Under the pieces are notes generated by a model. It searched no databases. It was not told the DNA's origin and saw only the letters and a program-made list of their open reading frames with translations. This document shows positions 1-10,519 of a DNA stretch of 64,000 bases, piece after piece. The DNA is from Apostichopus japonicus (Eukaryota > Echinodermata > Holothuroidea > Aspidochirotida > Stichopodidae). Where the stretch lies: the NCBI RefSeq assembly GCF_037975245.1, contig NC_092577.1:21450898-21514897 (forward strand). Reading direction: 5' to 3'. The position numbers and the translations under genes are program-made. Each line of letters opens with the position of its first letter. Positions within the stretch are counted from its first letter, which is position 1.

Positions 1-2232
1 CAAATTAAATAAAAGCCGTAATGAAAGCTCTATGGGGGATCGTCGCATTTGTCGTTGTGAATATGCACACTTGAAATCGTTCCAAAGGCCCACACTACAG
101 TAACAGTAGGCTCACATCATCCTCATTACTTTGCCAACATTCAATGTTGTTTAAAATTTCTACATGGTTAATTTTTCTGGTAAATGGATAGTTTTCAACA
201 TTTATAACATTTGAACAACATTTGTAAAATTTGGAAAACTCTGAAGTAATTAACCCGGTCTTAGCCATCATGCGGCCAAAATGTGAAAAAAAATTCTCCG
301 ATTATAGCCATTTTCAAGTGTTTTACCCGAACATTTCCCCCTCCTAGCTGAAATTTCACTGGCGACAGCATGGAAAATTGCAACTTAAATGCACCCAATT
401 TGGTATACCATTTAATGAAGGCCTGTTGTAGTCATTTGTGAATGCCTGTAGTGTCGACCCTAACTACTGTACAAAAAAATCATGAGTGGTTTTCAAATAT
501 TTCTCATTTTGATGGGTTGTAATACTGTAGAAGCCTAGGAGGAAGATTACAGCTTTCCACATATGCACTTTAAAAAGCTGTCCTGCTGAGTACCAATTCA
601 ATTTAGAAGACAAAGCTGCAACCTGCACTAATACCTTTGGGCAGGCTCTTATGCCCTGACCCCCCCTCCTCCCCACCCACAAACCAGTCTTTTTTAGCAT
701 TATGATACTTCACAACTTACATGCAGGGTTTATCTTTCCAAGCAATGATCTGGCCCAGTTTTTCAAATGATTTTAAATGTGTATGTTCATGCAATGTATG
801 ATTATTTATTTGAAAGTATCATATGTTACCTTTCCTTCCTTCTTAAGGATATTGTGCCCATGCATGGGATCACTTACACAAACCTATATATGTACCGCCT
901 TTGGCCATGTACTAAATTAATATTGAATTGCATATAGTGCTCATGCTCATAGTGAAGTCCATAATGGCAGAGCAAATACTGTACGGGCCTTTCTCTGTTC
1001 TCTAAACAGCAACTACAGTGGTCTAGTGTAAGCAGAAAATTTAGGTCAATGCAAGATTTTTGTAACCTAATATTAACATTGCAAACAAAAGCTTACGAGT
1101 AGCAACTGAACTGTAAATTTACCTTTGACATAGTTAAGGACTATGATGTGTCTCAAAATGTATTGGAACATAATTCTTCTTGTGTCCCAAAACAATGTGT
1201 TCTAATTGCAATCACAATGCAAATAACTGCCCAGTGTTATTGTTATAACTGCGCAAACAAGTAAAAGTTACTGTTTTTATTCCGGTTTAATATATATGCA
1301 GTCAACATGCAGACCTTAGCAAGTATGGAGAAGCTTTTACCAAAGATGTATGGTGCACATGTAACAGATCACTGAATAACCAAGCTAAATTTACAGTGTT
1401 ACACATGATTTTGGTTAATGTTAATTTCACCAGATCTTTGTGTCATCTTCTTTTTCAGTTTCGCTCTCTCATTAAAGACCTTTGTCTTCATGGTCAGCCA
1501 GACATGTTCAATCTTTGTATGGATAATGAATGCTTCAATGTCTTGACGGTCTGAAATAATCAAACAGCCAGAAATAACTTGTCTGTAAGAGGTGTATGAC
1601 ATAAATTACATACAATAAAGACACATATATATTCATGTACACATTAATATATGTACATACCAGTCGAGTAGCCAAGGGCCCTTTTGGGTGTTCAACACCC
1701 CCCCCCCCCCCCACGACCCAAGTGACAAGAAAATGATTTTGTTCGGTCTTTAAAGAGGTTATGAAATGGGAAAAATATTCTTTCTCATCGTATTCTGTAT
1801 ACTCGTAGCTTTCCAATGATACCCAATTTGTGTCAAACGAAGCTTGCATCCTCGAGGAATAAACGATCAAAAATTCGAGGGTAATAAAAACTGTCGAAAA
1901 ATTGTTGTATTTATGGTAATGCGGCGTGACGTCAGTCGAGGAACTCAGCTCACTTCCGAGACGTCTGAGAACACACAACATTGCACTGTTGCATGCAGCG
2001 CTCCGTAGTAATTGAGATTTGGTGTTTCATTTTTACGTAAATTTATCTCGTTACTGTTAAATATGCCGAGCCGATATATGATATCAGGTTGCTCCACCAC
2101 AAGTCAATACGGATTTCTACTGCAAGCTTTTCCAAAAGATGACAGAAATCGACGAATTTGAACACGACTCGCTCGAAACACTACACATACACAACGTTAC
2201 GAGTGCCTGTCGGCCTATACTGTTGCCAAATT
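1..2232. other. No gene recognised; AT-rich repeat-like DNA
   Basis: No open frame here resembles a known protein. The stretch is AT-rich with short A and T runs. From about 1660 to 1740 there is a run of 15 C next to a 'gtagccaagggcccttttgggtgttcaac'-like stretch. Similar 'gtgtagccaag...ggttcaacccc' motifs recur near 13080 and, more loosely, near 22505. These look like ends of a dispersed short repeat. Confidence 0.6.
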
Positions 2233-2247
2233 ACTTGTTATGACCAT
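2233..2247. repeat. Target site duplication, left copy, of LINE A copy 1
   Basis: The 15-mer ACTTGTTATGACCAT stands directly before the LINE 5' end and again at 7225-7239, directly after its 3' end. It fixes both boundaries and shows insertion by target-primed reverse transcription. Confidence 0.9.
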
Positions 2248-2306
2248 TTGGCTTTCGTGGAGTGCAGACGTGTTTCGCTCTCGCTCTCCATCTGATACAG
2301 CTACTT

Positions 2307-2352
2307 TCTTACCTTACCTTACCTTACCTTACCTTACTGTACTGTACTGTGC
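2307..2352 (+). repeat. Short tandem repeat in the LINE 5' UTR
   Basis: About six CTTAC units followed by three TGTAC units lie in the 5' UTR of LINE A copy 1. Copy 2 has only a short TGCTG/TGTAC stretch at the same place, so the array has expanded or contracted between copies. Confidence 0.8.
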
Positions 2353-2476
2353 TATACTTCCCGCCAGGCGGGTGTGTGCGTTTGTCGTATATAGTTATCG
2401 TATATCGTTTTAAGTTTAAACCTGTCTTTATAGTTTGTTTTTGTTACTCCTCTGTGGCCTGGCCACCTTCGGTATC

Positions 2477-3649
2477 ATGGCATCGCGCCGTGATTCGAAA
2501 ATTGTTAAGTTGACCTTCACCGGTGAACAAGCGGTTCCACCGGTGCAAGTTTTTAGTATTTTAAAAAGTAAGGGTGTTGTTGTGCCTGGAGAGGTTGATG
2601 CTCTACAAGCTCTCCAGGGTCGTAATACGTATGATCTACGTTTTACCAGTGACGTGACCCGGCAGAAGGGTGTCACGTTGCTGAGTGGGGTTGAAGGTTT
2701 GACAGTTACTCCATACGAACGTTCCGTATGGGTAACTGTCATCCACGTAGGATTAGAGGTGCGTCAAGAACTTGTCGCAACTGTTTTAGGTCGGTTCGGG
2801 GCTGTCAAGGCTATTAAAATGTGCTCCTACGCACAGGCCCCTGGGGTGTTCAACGGGCACCGACAGGTTCGGATCGACCTCAAGCAGGACATTCCCTCCT
2901 TCCTTTTTATTGCCGGGCATAAAGCTCACGTGCGTTACCCCGGTCAGCCCCGTACCTGCTTCAGGTGTGGGGAGACCGGGCACGAAGCCAAGGGCTGCCC
3001 AAATAAAAAGTGTGGGCGCTGCCTTCGTCTTGGGCATGATACCTCTGCTTGCCCAAGCGAAGTCGTGTGCTCACTCTGTGGGAAGGAGGGACATGTCTTT
3101 CGCGCTTGTCCCTCCTCTTATGTCTTTATGACAAAGAGTGGGGGTCAAGCAAAGGCGCCAAGTTCTGGCGCACCTACTGCCCCGGAGGAAGCTCCACGCG
3201 AGGGGGAAACGGGTGCGGATTCACTCTCCGCACCTCCTTCACCCTCCCCCGTAGTTGCAGACCCCAACCCCGTGCCCGCACCGAGAATGTCTACACCAGC
3301 TTCCCCCATCAACCCCGTGCCCACACCGTCTCCACCACACAGCGAAGCGGACACGGGGTCTCCACCAGCTTCCCCCATCAACCCGTCCAGTTCCGTCCCC
3401 AGTCCGCCGCCGGTATCGCCAGATCCGGAGACTCTGTCTGACGACGACTCGGTCGTCCGGTCTCCGGAGGCTATGTCTGACAGCGACTCCGGAGGCTCGG
3501 TGATCGTCGAGCCGAAACGTGCCACTGGGACGAGCTGGTACGACGAGATGGGGGAACCATCACTGAAAAGGTCGGCCTCAAGTGACGACTCCGACGACGA
3601 TATGTCGTCTAGAGCGCGCTTGAAGCTTACAGAATCGACGTCGGCGTAG
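2477..3649 (+). CDS. LINE A ORF1 protein, zinc-knuckle nucleocapsid-like
   Basis: The product is about 390 residues and should bind LINE RNA as part of the retrotransposition particle. The start at MASRRDSK is chosen because the same start is conserved in copy 2 (50310) and in the family B protein (MAARRDSK); an in-frame ATG lies 14 codons upstream. The N-terminal 150 residues form a conserved domain without obvious motifs. Three CCHC zinc knuckles follow (CX2CX4HX4C: CFRCGETGHEAKGC, CGRCLRLGHDTSAC, CSLCGKEGHVFRAC), then a Pro/Ser-rich tail with acidic Ser/Asp runs near the C-terminus, probably disordered. The stop is TAG, and the ORF2 ATG begins 20 nt downstream in another frame, so ORF2 is probably translated by reinitiation. 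That last point is inference. Confidence 0.9.
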   Translation: MASRRDSKIVKLTFTGEQAVPPVQVFSILKSKGVVVPGEVDALQALQGRNTYDLRFTSDVTRQKGVTLLSGVEGLTVTPYERSVWVTVIHVGLEVRQELVATVLGRFGAVKAIKMCSYAQAPGVFNGHRQVRIDLKQDIPSFLFIAGHKAHVRYPGQPRTCFRCGETGHEAKGCPNKKCGRCLRLGHDTSACPSEVVCSLCGKEGHVFRACPSSYVFMTKSGGQAKAPSSGAPTAPEEAPREGETGADSLSAPPSPSPVVADPNPVPAPRMSTPASPINPVPTPSPPHSEADTGSPPASPINPSSSVPSPPPVSPDPETLSDDDSVVRSPEAMSDSDSGGSVIVEPKRATGTSWYDEMGEPSLKRSASSDDSDDDMSSRARLKLTESTSA

Positions 3650-3669
3650 TTTTGCCCCATTGCCCTCTC

Positions 3670-6600
3670 ATGGCCCATACATTTTCAGTTGCCACCTTGA
3701 ACGTGAATGGCATGAGGGATCATCGCAAGCGCAGTCGCATTTTCCAATATTGTATTTCAATGGAAGTCGACTGCGTTTGCCTACAAGAAACACATATTTT
3801 GGAAGAAGATGTCCCTCTATGGGCCTATGAGTGGGGTGGTGGGCTGCATGCTTCGTTTGGTTCGTCTTCATCCTGTGGCACTGTCATCCTCCTGTCACCT
3901 CGTCAGGCGGGTTGTGCCACTAGGGTGGAGACGGATCACGAGGGCCGATTGGTTTGCATTCTTTTCAAGTATCCACAGGGTAACATCTCCCTTTGCAATG
4001 TGTATGCTCCCAATCGGCCTTCTGCTAGACGAGATTTTTTTAACACACTGCCTTCCTTTGTTCCTGGTAGTGCTCCATGTGTCATGGTCGGAGACTTTAA
4101 CTGTGTCCCAGACTCGGGTCTTGACAGACTCGGGGCTTCTGTGTCTGCTAGTCCCGACGCTGGGATCACAGAATTGGACAGATTCACTTCCGCACACCTT
4201 TTAGCCGATGTCTGGAGGCGTATACACCCGTGTAGTACGGTGTATACGTGGGTGAGGCCTAACGGAGAAGATGCCTCCAGGATAGATCGAGTGTATGCGC
4301 CCGTAAGTTTTAAATTTTCGGGTTGCGAGACGCTCAGCTGTCCGCTCTCTGACCATGACACTGTGGTAGCACGTTTTGTTTTGCCTTCCATTTTCCCGAT
4401 CGGGCGGGGCCTATGGAAGCTTAACTGTCGGATTCTTGGCGAGGCAGAATTCCGCCAAGGTTTCGAGACCAGGTACAAAGGATGGCAAACATTGAAGCCG
4501 GCCTTTGCTTCTACATCCCAGTGGTGGGATAATATCAAGTTGCGCATCAAACGCTACGCAATTCAGTATTGCGTGACCCGCGCACGGCGTCGAAGAGAAA
4601 AATTCTCGAAGCTGTGCGCGGAGGTGAAGTTTGGCGACCCTTCGGCAGTCATCGCTTTGCAGACGTATCTCGATGAAAAGTACCACGGTGCCCGCGTCAG
4701 GGCCCGTGTCGAAGCGGTGGAAGCCGAGGAGCGCCCTTCACTGAGGTTTTACCAGTCCGTTAGCTCATCGGCGGGTGACAGACGCGTCCCGTCTGTGCGC
4801 GCTACCGATGGGACCGTGGTCAGTGACCCTCACGGCATTGTCCGCGTATATAAAGAGTATTATTCGAGTTTGTTTACGCGTGGCAATGTCGACTTGTCGG
4901 CACAGTCTGATTTATTGAGGGGAATCTCAAAAACCGTTCCCCACGATGTCAATGATATTTTGGGGGGCGGAATAACCACTGTTGAGCTTTGGAAGGCGCT
5001 TTCGAAGATGAAGAATGGCAAGTCCCCGGGTTCGGACGGGCTTCCGAGGGAGTTCTACCGAACCTTCTGGGCAATAATAGGACCCGACATCAGAGCCGTC
5101 TTCGAGGACGCCTTCCAAAACGGACTGTTAAACCAAAGTCAACGTATGGGCATGATTACTTTGCTGCCCAAGTCTGGGGACCCCTTGGATCCCCGTAACA
5201 AGCGTCCGATCACCTTGTTAAATGTGGACTATAAGTTGCTGGCTAAGGCTTTGTGCAACCGCCTTGCACTGGCTATGCCGCATCTTGTGGGTGATCTCCA
5301 GACTTGTGCAGTGAAGGGTCATTGCATCCAGCAGAACTTGTGGTTGATGCGCGACTTGACCGACTTTGTTATTGAGCGTGATCTGCCATGTGCATTGGTG
5401 TCTCTGGACCAGCAGAAGGCCTTTGACATGGTGGATCGCGGTTTTTTAATGAATGTATTGGAGACGTTTCAGTTGCACCCAAATTTTCGTAAATGGATTT
5501 CTGTTTTGTATGAACAAAGTTTCAGTTCTGTTATCGTAAATGGGTTTTGTTCGGAGGTTTTTAACGTAGAGAGGGGGGTGCGCCAGGGGTGCCCTCTGTC
5601 TCCATTACTTTATGTTTTGTTTAGCGAGTCCCTCTCTCGTCTTTTGGAAAGGGACTCCAGACTTGTTCCATTCGTTGTGCCAGGGGGTGCCAAAGTGAAA
5701 TGCGCTCAATATGCAGATGACGTGACATGTGTTGTTTCGAGTCTGGGCTCCTTTCGCGCACTCTCGCAGGATTTATCTATTTTTGAGAGAGCTACCGGGG
5801 CGAAGTTGAATCCAGAAAAGACAAAGGGCCTTCGTCTTGGTAGCTGGAGATACAGAGACTTACCATTCGGTGCGTCGTGGTCGGATCAGAATATCAAAAT
5901 TAATGGTATATGGTTCGGCTACGATGCACCTGGTGATGTCACCTGGAGCGAGAGGGCTGAGGTATTTGAGAGCAGGCTCGAAACCTTTGGCACCCGCTGG
6001 CTTTCGATCCTAGGGAAAGTCACCGTAGTTAATCGTTTTGTTTCGCCCATCTTGTGGTACCCGGGCGCGGTGTATCCAATTCCGCGTCGCGTCCTGGTGC
6101 GGTTGGAGAGAGCGATATTTTCATTTATTTGGTCGGGTGATACAGAGCTTGTCAAAAGGGCGGTAATGTACCAAAAACTGGAGAAGGGTGGGTTAGGGGT
6201 GGTTCATCTGGAAAGTAAGTTAACTTGTTTGTTATTTAAGCAGTTGTTTGTAGCGGTAACTGACCCAGGGTTGCCTTGTTCATATTTTGTACGTTTTTGG
6301 GGCGGTTTGCACCTGCGTCGATGGGTCCCGGCGCTGTTTAGCAACAGAGAACCGCATAGTAGTACTCCAAACAGGGTGGTGCGTGTCATTTGCTCCGCTC
6401 TGATTGAGTTGCCCCCTGTTGACCTGTCACAGCCGGCCCTCGTTCACAGTTCGTTGCGGGATAGGGCCTTGAATGCAATTTTTGTACAGGGACGTCATCC
6501 TGTCGAAGTATGGCGTTCGGTGCATTCAAGGCTGAATGGTTGCAGGCTCCGTGACCTTGCATGGAGAATTGCACACGGTGCCTTGGTGACCAATCTGAAA

Positions 6601-7062
6601 AGGTATCACTGGCGATTGGGTGATGGACTGTGCCCGAGGACCGGCTGTGACAGTTTAGAGAGTACTGCCCATGTTTTTTGGCATTGCCCCTTTGTTTTGA
6701 ACTTGTGGGAGTGGTTTCAGTCCTGGACCGACCGTTTAGCGGGAGACCGTTCCTGGTCGGTAGGACAGGGTTTTGTTTTGTATGGATTAGATCCTCCAGT
6801 TTGTTCCGTTGCTGTGTTGCAGCGTATTATTTATGTTTGTTCTGTTGTAAAAAAACTTATTTGGAGGAATAGATGTGATGTTGTTTTTAGGGGGAAATTC
6901 GCCAGTTGGCAGGCAGTCCTGGAGGCGGTGAAGTCTGACATTCGCCTTCAGGTTGAAGGCGATTTTCGCCGTTTATCTAGGGCTGCCTTTTTTGGACGGT
7001 GGTGTGCTGGGGAAGGGTGTTTTGTTTCGCTGCGTGCTGGTCGTCCTTTTGTAGTTTTTTAA
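3670..7062 (+). CDS. LINE A ORF2: endonuclease-reverse transcriptase
   Basis: The product is about 1130 residues. It should nick the target DNA and reverse-transcribe the LINE RNA at the nick. Residues 1 to about 235 are an APE-type endonuclease with LNVNG, catalytic Glu40 in QETH, NVYAPN (110-115), GDFN (141-144) and a C-terminal SDH. Residues about 440-760 are the reverse transcriptase, with NGKSPGSDGLP, the LVSLDQQKAFD motif, RQGCPLSP and the catalytic QYADD box (Tyr681, Asp683, Asp684). Near the C-terminus is a Cys/His zinc motif (GLCPRTGCDS...HVFWHCPF) typical of L1/Tx1 ORF2. There is no RNase H domain. The first ATG of the frame is at 3670; the open frame begins slightly upstream without an ATG. 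All catalytic residues I can name are present, so it appears functional. Confidence 0.93.
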   Translation: MAHTFSVATLNVNGMRDHRKRSRIFQYCISMEVDCVCLQETHILEEDVPLWAYEWGGGLHASFGSSSSCGTVILLSPRQAGCATRVETDHEGRLVCILFKYPQGNISLCNVYAPNRPSARRDFFNTLPSFVPGSAPCVMVGDFNCVPDSGLDRLGASVSASPDAGITELDRFTSAHLLADVWRRIHPCSTVYTWVRPNGEDASRIDRVYAPVSFKFSGCETLSCPLSDHDTVVARFVLPSIFPIGRGLWKLNCRILGEAEFRQGFETRYKGWQTLKPAFASTSQWWDNIKLRIKRYAIQYCVTRARRRREKFSKLCAEVKFGDPSAVIALQTYLDEKYHGARVRARVEAVEAEERPSLRFYQSVSSSAGDRRVPSVRATDGTVVSDPHGIVRVYKEYYSSLFTRGNVDLSAQSDLLRGISKTVPHDVNDILGGGITTVELWKALSKMKNGKSPGSDGLPREFYRTFWAIIGPDIRAVFEDAFQNGLLNQSQRMGMITLLPKSGDPLDPRNKRPITLLNVDYKLLAKALCNRLALAMPHLVGDLQTCAVKGHCIQQNLWLMRDLTDFVIERDLPCALVSLDQQKAFDMVDRGFLMNVLETFQLHPNFRKWISVLYEQSFSSVIVNGFCSEVFNVERGVRQGCPLSPLLYVLFSESLSRLLERDSRLVPFVVPGGAKVKCAQYADDVTCVVSSLGSFRALSQDLSIFERATGAKLNPEKTKGLRLGSWRYRDLPFGASWSDQNIKINGIWFGYDAPGDVTWSERAEVFESRLETFGTRWLSILGKVTVVNRFVSPILWYPGAVYPIPRRVLVRLERAIFSFIWSGDTELVKRAVMYQKLEKGGLGVVHLESKLTCLLFKQLFVAVTDPGLPCSYFVRFWGGLHLRRWVPALFSNREPHSSTPNRVVRVICSALIELPPVDLSQPALVHSSLRDRALNAIFVQGRHPVEVWRSVHSRLNGCRLRDLAWRIAHGALVTNLKRYHWRLGDGLCPRTGCDSLESTAHVFWHCPFVLNLWEWFQSWTDRLAGDRSWSVGQGFVLYGLDPPVCSVAVLQRIIYVCSVVKKLIWRNRCDVVFRGKFASWQAVLEAVKSDIRLQVEGDFRRLSRAAFFGRWCAGEGCFVSLRAGRPFVVF

Positions 7063-7224
7063 TATTTCAGTGGGGGGTTGGGCGTTTTGTCTCTGCAGGT
7101 CGGTGAGCGTTTGTACTTTTTTTGGCTCGCTTGACCTGAGGTTCGTTTTTCAGAATGGGATGGTTTGGTAGTGCCGTTTGGCCGTGACGTTTTTGTATCC
7201 CGTATGACGGGTCACGTAAAAAGC

Positions 7225-7239
7225 ACTTGTTATGACCAT
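7225..7239. repeat. Target site duplication, right copy, of LINE A copy 1
   Basis: This is an exact copy of 2233-2247, immediately after the element end AAAAAGC. Confidence 0.9.
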
Positions 7240-9680
7240 AGCCTAGGCCTCCTTGATACAGCAAATGACGATTTTCTTTTGGTTTCCTTAATATTTTGCA
7301 CAAAACTTAAAGCCAATTGGTTTCAGAACAATCACTACTAGATCTGCAAGGTTTTTTTGTGCAGGTAAAACTGGCGTTGTGTTGTGATTTTGCGTAACAG
7401 TTGGATGATACAATTACACGGGCTAGTCTGTTATACAACGTCTATTACACTACGTCTATTGCACTTGCACTGTACAGAACGTCACATTTTCCTTGCACTG
7501 TAAGACACAACATTCTAGAAGCTTCGCTACGAAGTTAAGTAGCAGGATCATTGACATTCGAGATAATTTAAATCATATGAAGGTCTTAATAACGGTGGTT
7601 TTGTTTATGCTCAACCGACCAGTTTCGGTTCAGGGTCGTCCAACGGTTCTGCTCGGGGACTTCACATGGCTCAATTGATAAGGAAAAACACCGATATTAT
7701 CTTCATCACCCTCAAAACTATTTCCTCCTCTTCTTCCTCAAGAAAATAATTTTAGTCAAGGCTTACGAATGTCCGGAGAAGTGAAGTCCTATTTCCTCGG
7801 AATCGGAAGATTCGGAAGAAGACAATTGATGAGAAGAGTGTTGTGGTTACATTTAGTAAACTGTATAACGCCGTATCGGTAAACAGCGGGGAGTCGGCTT
7901 TGGCTGAAATGGTTCCTTTGATGACGTCAGATGAACTGCGGTGGGCAGCTTTGCTTTTTTTTACGAGTGGCAGGTCGAGAGGTCTCTAGGGAATACTTTG
8001 ACAGCGAATATCTGGCGTTTGAAGCCGTATTTACGGAAAGTTGTGCATGGGTGGTGTAAGAAATATTTGTCTGTTTTTCCACAAACATTGCTCCATTTTG
8101 CATCTACGGGCCTGTGGATATCATTTTTTCGCTAAAAAAGATATTTCGGCAATTCCCCCCCCCCCTCCCAAGAAAAATTTCTTGCTTCGCGCCTGGTACA
8201 TACATACTGGAGTAGCCTCAACACTGACACGTATGACTGATATACTGTAGGTTTCCAGTGTTCCAACAGAAATATAAAATGTACCCCTAATGTTACATGT
8301 TTATAGTGGACACATCAGTATCTCTATTACAGATTGTACAGAGAGGCAATGAACATGCATGTTGACTTCTATGGTGGATGTCACAAGGCCATGAGAACTT
8401 AATAGAGGTCATTTTAGTAAAAAGCAACTCTTTTAGGTGTAGCACGTACTAGAGCAGGTAGGTAGGTTCATTAAATTTATGACAACCCAACACGTCTGTG
8501 TTATGCATACAGTGTCGTTCAGTTGACAGTAACAAGTCCTCTCTTTTAGTCACTTCTGACAGGCAGGGAATTCTACGGGCCTACTGTTTTAATTTTACTG
8601 TTCAGGACTCACAAATGGCAAACCTCCATCCCCTGCCACCCGAGGGGATCAGGTTATACTAATTGCAAACAAGTGGATCATTGCCCTGATTGAACAATTT
8701 TGTAATTCTTTTGTATGTTCTCTTGTATGTTCAGATGTAAAGAATCTAAGGAAACTTGCAGTGTTACTTCAGTATTTTTTCTGCAATACTAAAGACAAAA
8801 GTCAGGTCAGTAGAGTAGTACCATGATATTTCAAAGGACTCAAGTAAACTACAGTACAGCTTGGCAAAGCTGATTTGCAATGTCAAGAACACTGATGATT
8901 GTGCCAGTACAGCGATAGTGCTGAAAGGATCGAGTAACAATGGCTCATTGCTAAGAGCATGGAAGAGAAATTGTGGTTATACCACCCTGCTACATAAATC
9001 CACTGTACATTCCAATATGGGCTACTATTTTCACACTGCATTACTACATAGTACATGTATATACTTTATTGATTTTTTACTGTACGTGCATTACCAAACT
9101 GCTATGTAAATTTCAAAAGTCCCCAAATTATCCTGTGTAGGATGAGCTGAAAATAAAATGGAATGCAAACAAAATAAGTGCAAACTTACCACTTGCTGCC
9201 AAAAAAACAAAAAAAAATACCACTGAAGACTTCATATCTACAGTATCATGCCTCTTTCTTGTTTTGCTGTTATATGCTCCCCGGGATATTCTACCAAAAA
9301 GTCCCCCTTTTTGAAGCTGCAGGTTGTAAACACACCGGAACCTGCAATAAAAGTATCAATATTGGTTCAGGTGCACATCAACACATTATGTGTAATATTT
9401 TGTTTCAAGATAAAACAAAAACAAGAAGTTGTATTCCCCTTTGGTACACTGCTGGCATAGCTATCAGTCTAGCCTGGCAGAGGGGCTCATTTCACTAGTC
9501 CATAACTTCATTGACAAAATATGCAACACAAAATATAAACTTTGGGTGACTGCCACGGATAAACTATGCATGATTTTGCGAGTGCTTGTTCATATAGGAC
9601 TCATTGATAATACTTCCTGTTGGCAAACTGGTAAAGAAAGGCAGGGGTTTTACAATAGTAGCAAAACAATAGTTTTTACT
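7240..9680. other. No gene recognised
   Basis: Only short open frames without recognisable similarity occur. A C-rich run lies near 8153. I see no repeat structure or RNA gene that I can support. Confidence 0.5.
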
Positions 9681-9689
9681 ACTATGAGG

Positions 9690-9761
9690 ACGGATTACAT
9701 GGTCAAGTGGTAGAGCATCTGACTTGCAGCCGGAAGGTACGGGGTTTGATTCCAGGTCAAG
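9690..9761 (+). repeat. tRNA-like SINE head or tRNA pseudogene
   Basis: The stretch holds an A-box-like TGGTCAAGTGG (9700-9710) and a B-box-like GGGTTTGATTCC (about 9742-9753) at tRNA spacing. Between them an imperfect anticodon stem carries the loop CTTGCAG (anticodon TGC if read as a tRNA). The acceptor stem is not convincing. A TIR element interrupts it right after the B box, and A-rich sequence resumes at about 10478. A tRNA-derived SINE is the best reading; a decayed tRNA is the alternative. Confidence 0.5.
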
Positions 9762-10472
9762 CAGGGGCGGATGCAGGATTTGTGGCAGGGGGGGTCTGAC
9801 AGGTCCAGCCGCGCCTGAACGTAAGACTATCTAAGCGGAGCGCCACCATCGGTTGGCGCGGAGCGTACCAGAAAATGTTTGGCTTTACAAACGCCCCAGA
9901 TGGCCGGAAACGGCACTTCCTGAGTATACTAAGCTGCATGTACCTAGCTTGAAAATATGGATCTCATGTCTGCAATTTCTCAATTGATGAGAAAAAAACA
10001 ATCTATGAAATATGGTAATACATATCAGATGAGTTGAGATGATACAAAAATCATAATGCCTTTAGCCCCCAATCCCCCTCCCGTTCCGTCACCACTGTTT
10101 GATGCAGGGCCGGATCCAGGATTCTGGAAGGGTGAGGGGTTTGCTCATGAAGAATTCGTTGGCGCATCCTATGCAGCCTACCGCTCTGCCACCTCACCGC
10201 CCAAAAAAAATTCGAACACCACCTCAATTTTGAAACTTCGCTCTGAAAATTGAGATTGTTAGGCATATTTGGCACGTGTAGCACGCGTGCACTCTACAGT
10301 TCATTTGACGGAAAGGAAACACGAACTTGGCTCACTTGTAAGGATAACCGCCCTTCTGACGTCCTACATGTTAAAAATTGGCATTTAATTATTTTTCTCT
10401 CTTTTTTTTCTCTTTTTTTGCCAAGAGCAGGGGGGTCCGGACCCCCTGGACCCCCCTCTGGATCCGCGCCTG
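9762..10472. mobile_element. Non-autonomous TIR DNA element
   Basis: The left end CAGGGGCGGATGCAG and the reverse complement of the right end, CAGGCGCGGATCCAG, match at 13 of 15 positions. TCAAG flanks both ends (9757-9761, 10473-10477). There is no transposase frame. The termini resemble the CAGGGGCGGATCCAG ends seen in many hAT-type non-autonomous elements, but the flanking duplication I see is 5 bp rather than the 8 bp expected for hAT, so the superfamily stays open. A second similar terminus (GGGCCGGATCCAG) lies inside near 10108, suggesting nesting. Confidence 0.6.
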
Positions 10473-10519
10473 TCAAGTCATAAGAAAGACTTACAAACTG
10501 GGACCTGCCTGAAAAAAAA

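Larger units (their letters stand above)
2248..7224 (+). mobile_element. Full-length two-ORF LINE, Tx1/L1-like (family A, copy 1)
   Basis: This 4.98-kb non-LTR retrotransposon has a 5' UTR, ORF1 (a zinc-knuckle nucleic-acid-binding protein), ORF2 (endonuclease, reverse transcriptase, C-terminal zinc motif), a 3' UTR and a 3' end of CACGTAAAAAGC with no poly(A). A perfect 15-bp target duplication flanks it. Both ORFs are open, so it may be recently active. The reverse transcriptase wording (LLNVDYKLLAKAL, QYADD) places it in the L1/Tx1 group as known for that family. A second copy is at 50077-54980, a 5'-truncated copy at 36542-36990 (-), a 3' fragment at about 22636-22798, and an inverted 5' fragment at 13411-13724. 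Confidence 0.92.

Noticed and set aside
3649-3670. Using the first open codon (3652, 51403) as the ORF2 start
   Set aside because: That codon is TTG. The first ATG is at 3670 (51421 in copy 2), and it begins the conserved MAHTxSVATLNVNG.
9690-9761. Functional tRNA-Ala gene
   Set aside because: The A and B boxes are recognisable but the acceptor stem does not close, the anticodon stem is imperfect, and a TIR element interrupts the 3' side.
9762-10472. Firm hAT assignment
   Set aside because: The terminal sequence looks hAT-like, but the flanking duplication visible is 5 bp (TCAAG), not 8 bp.
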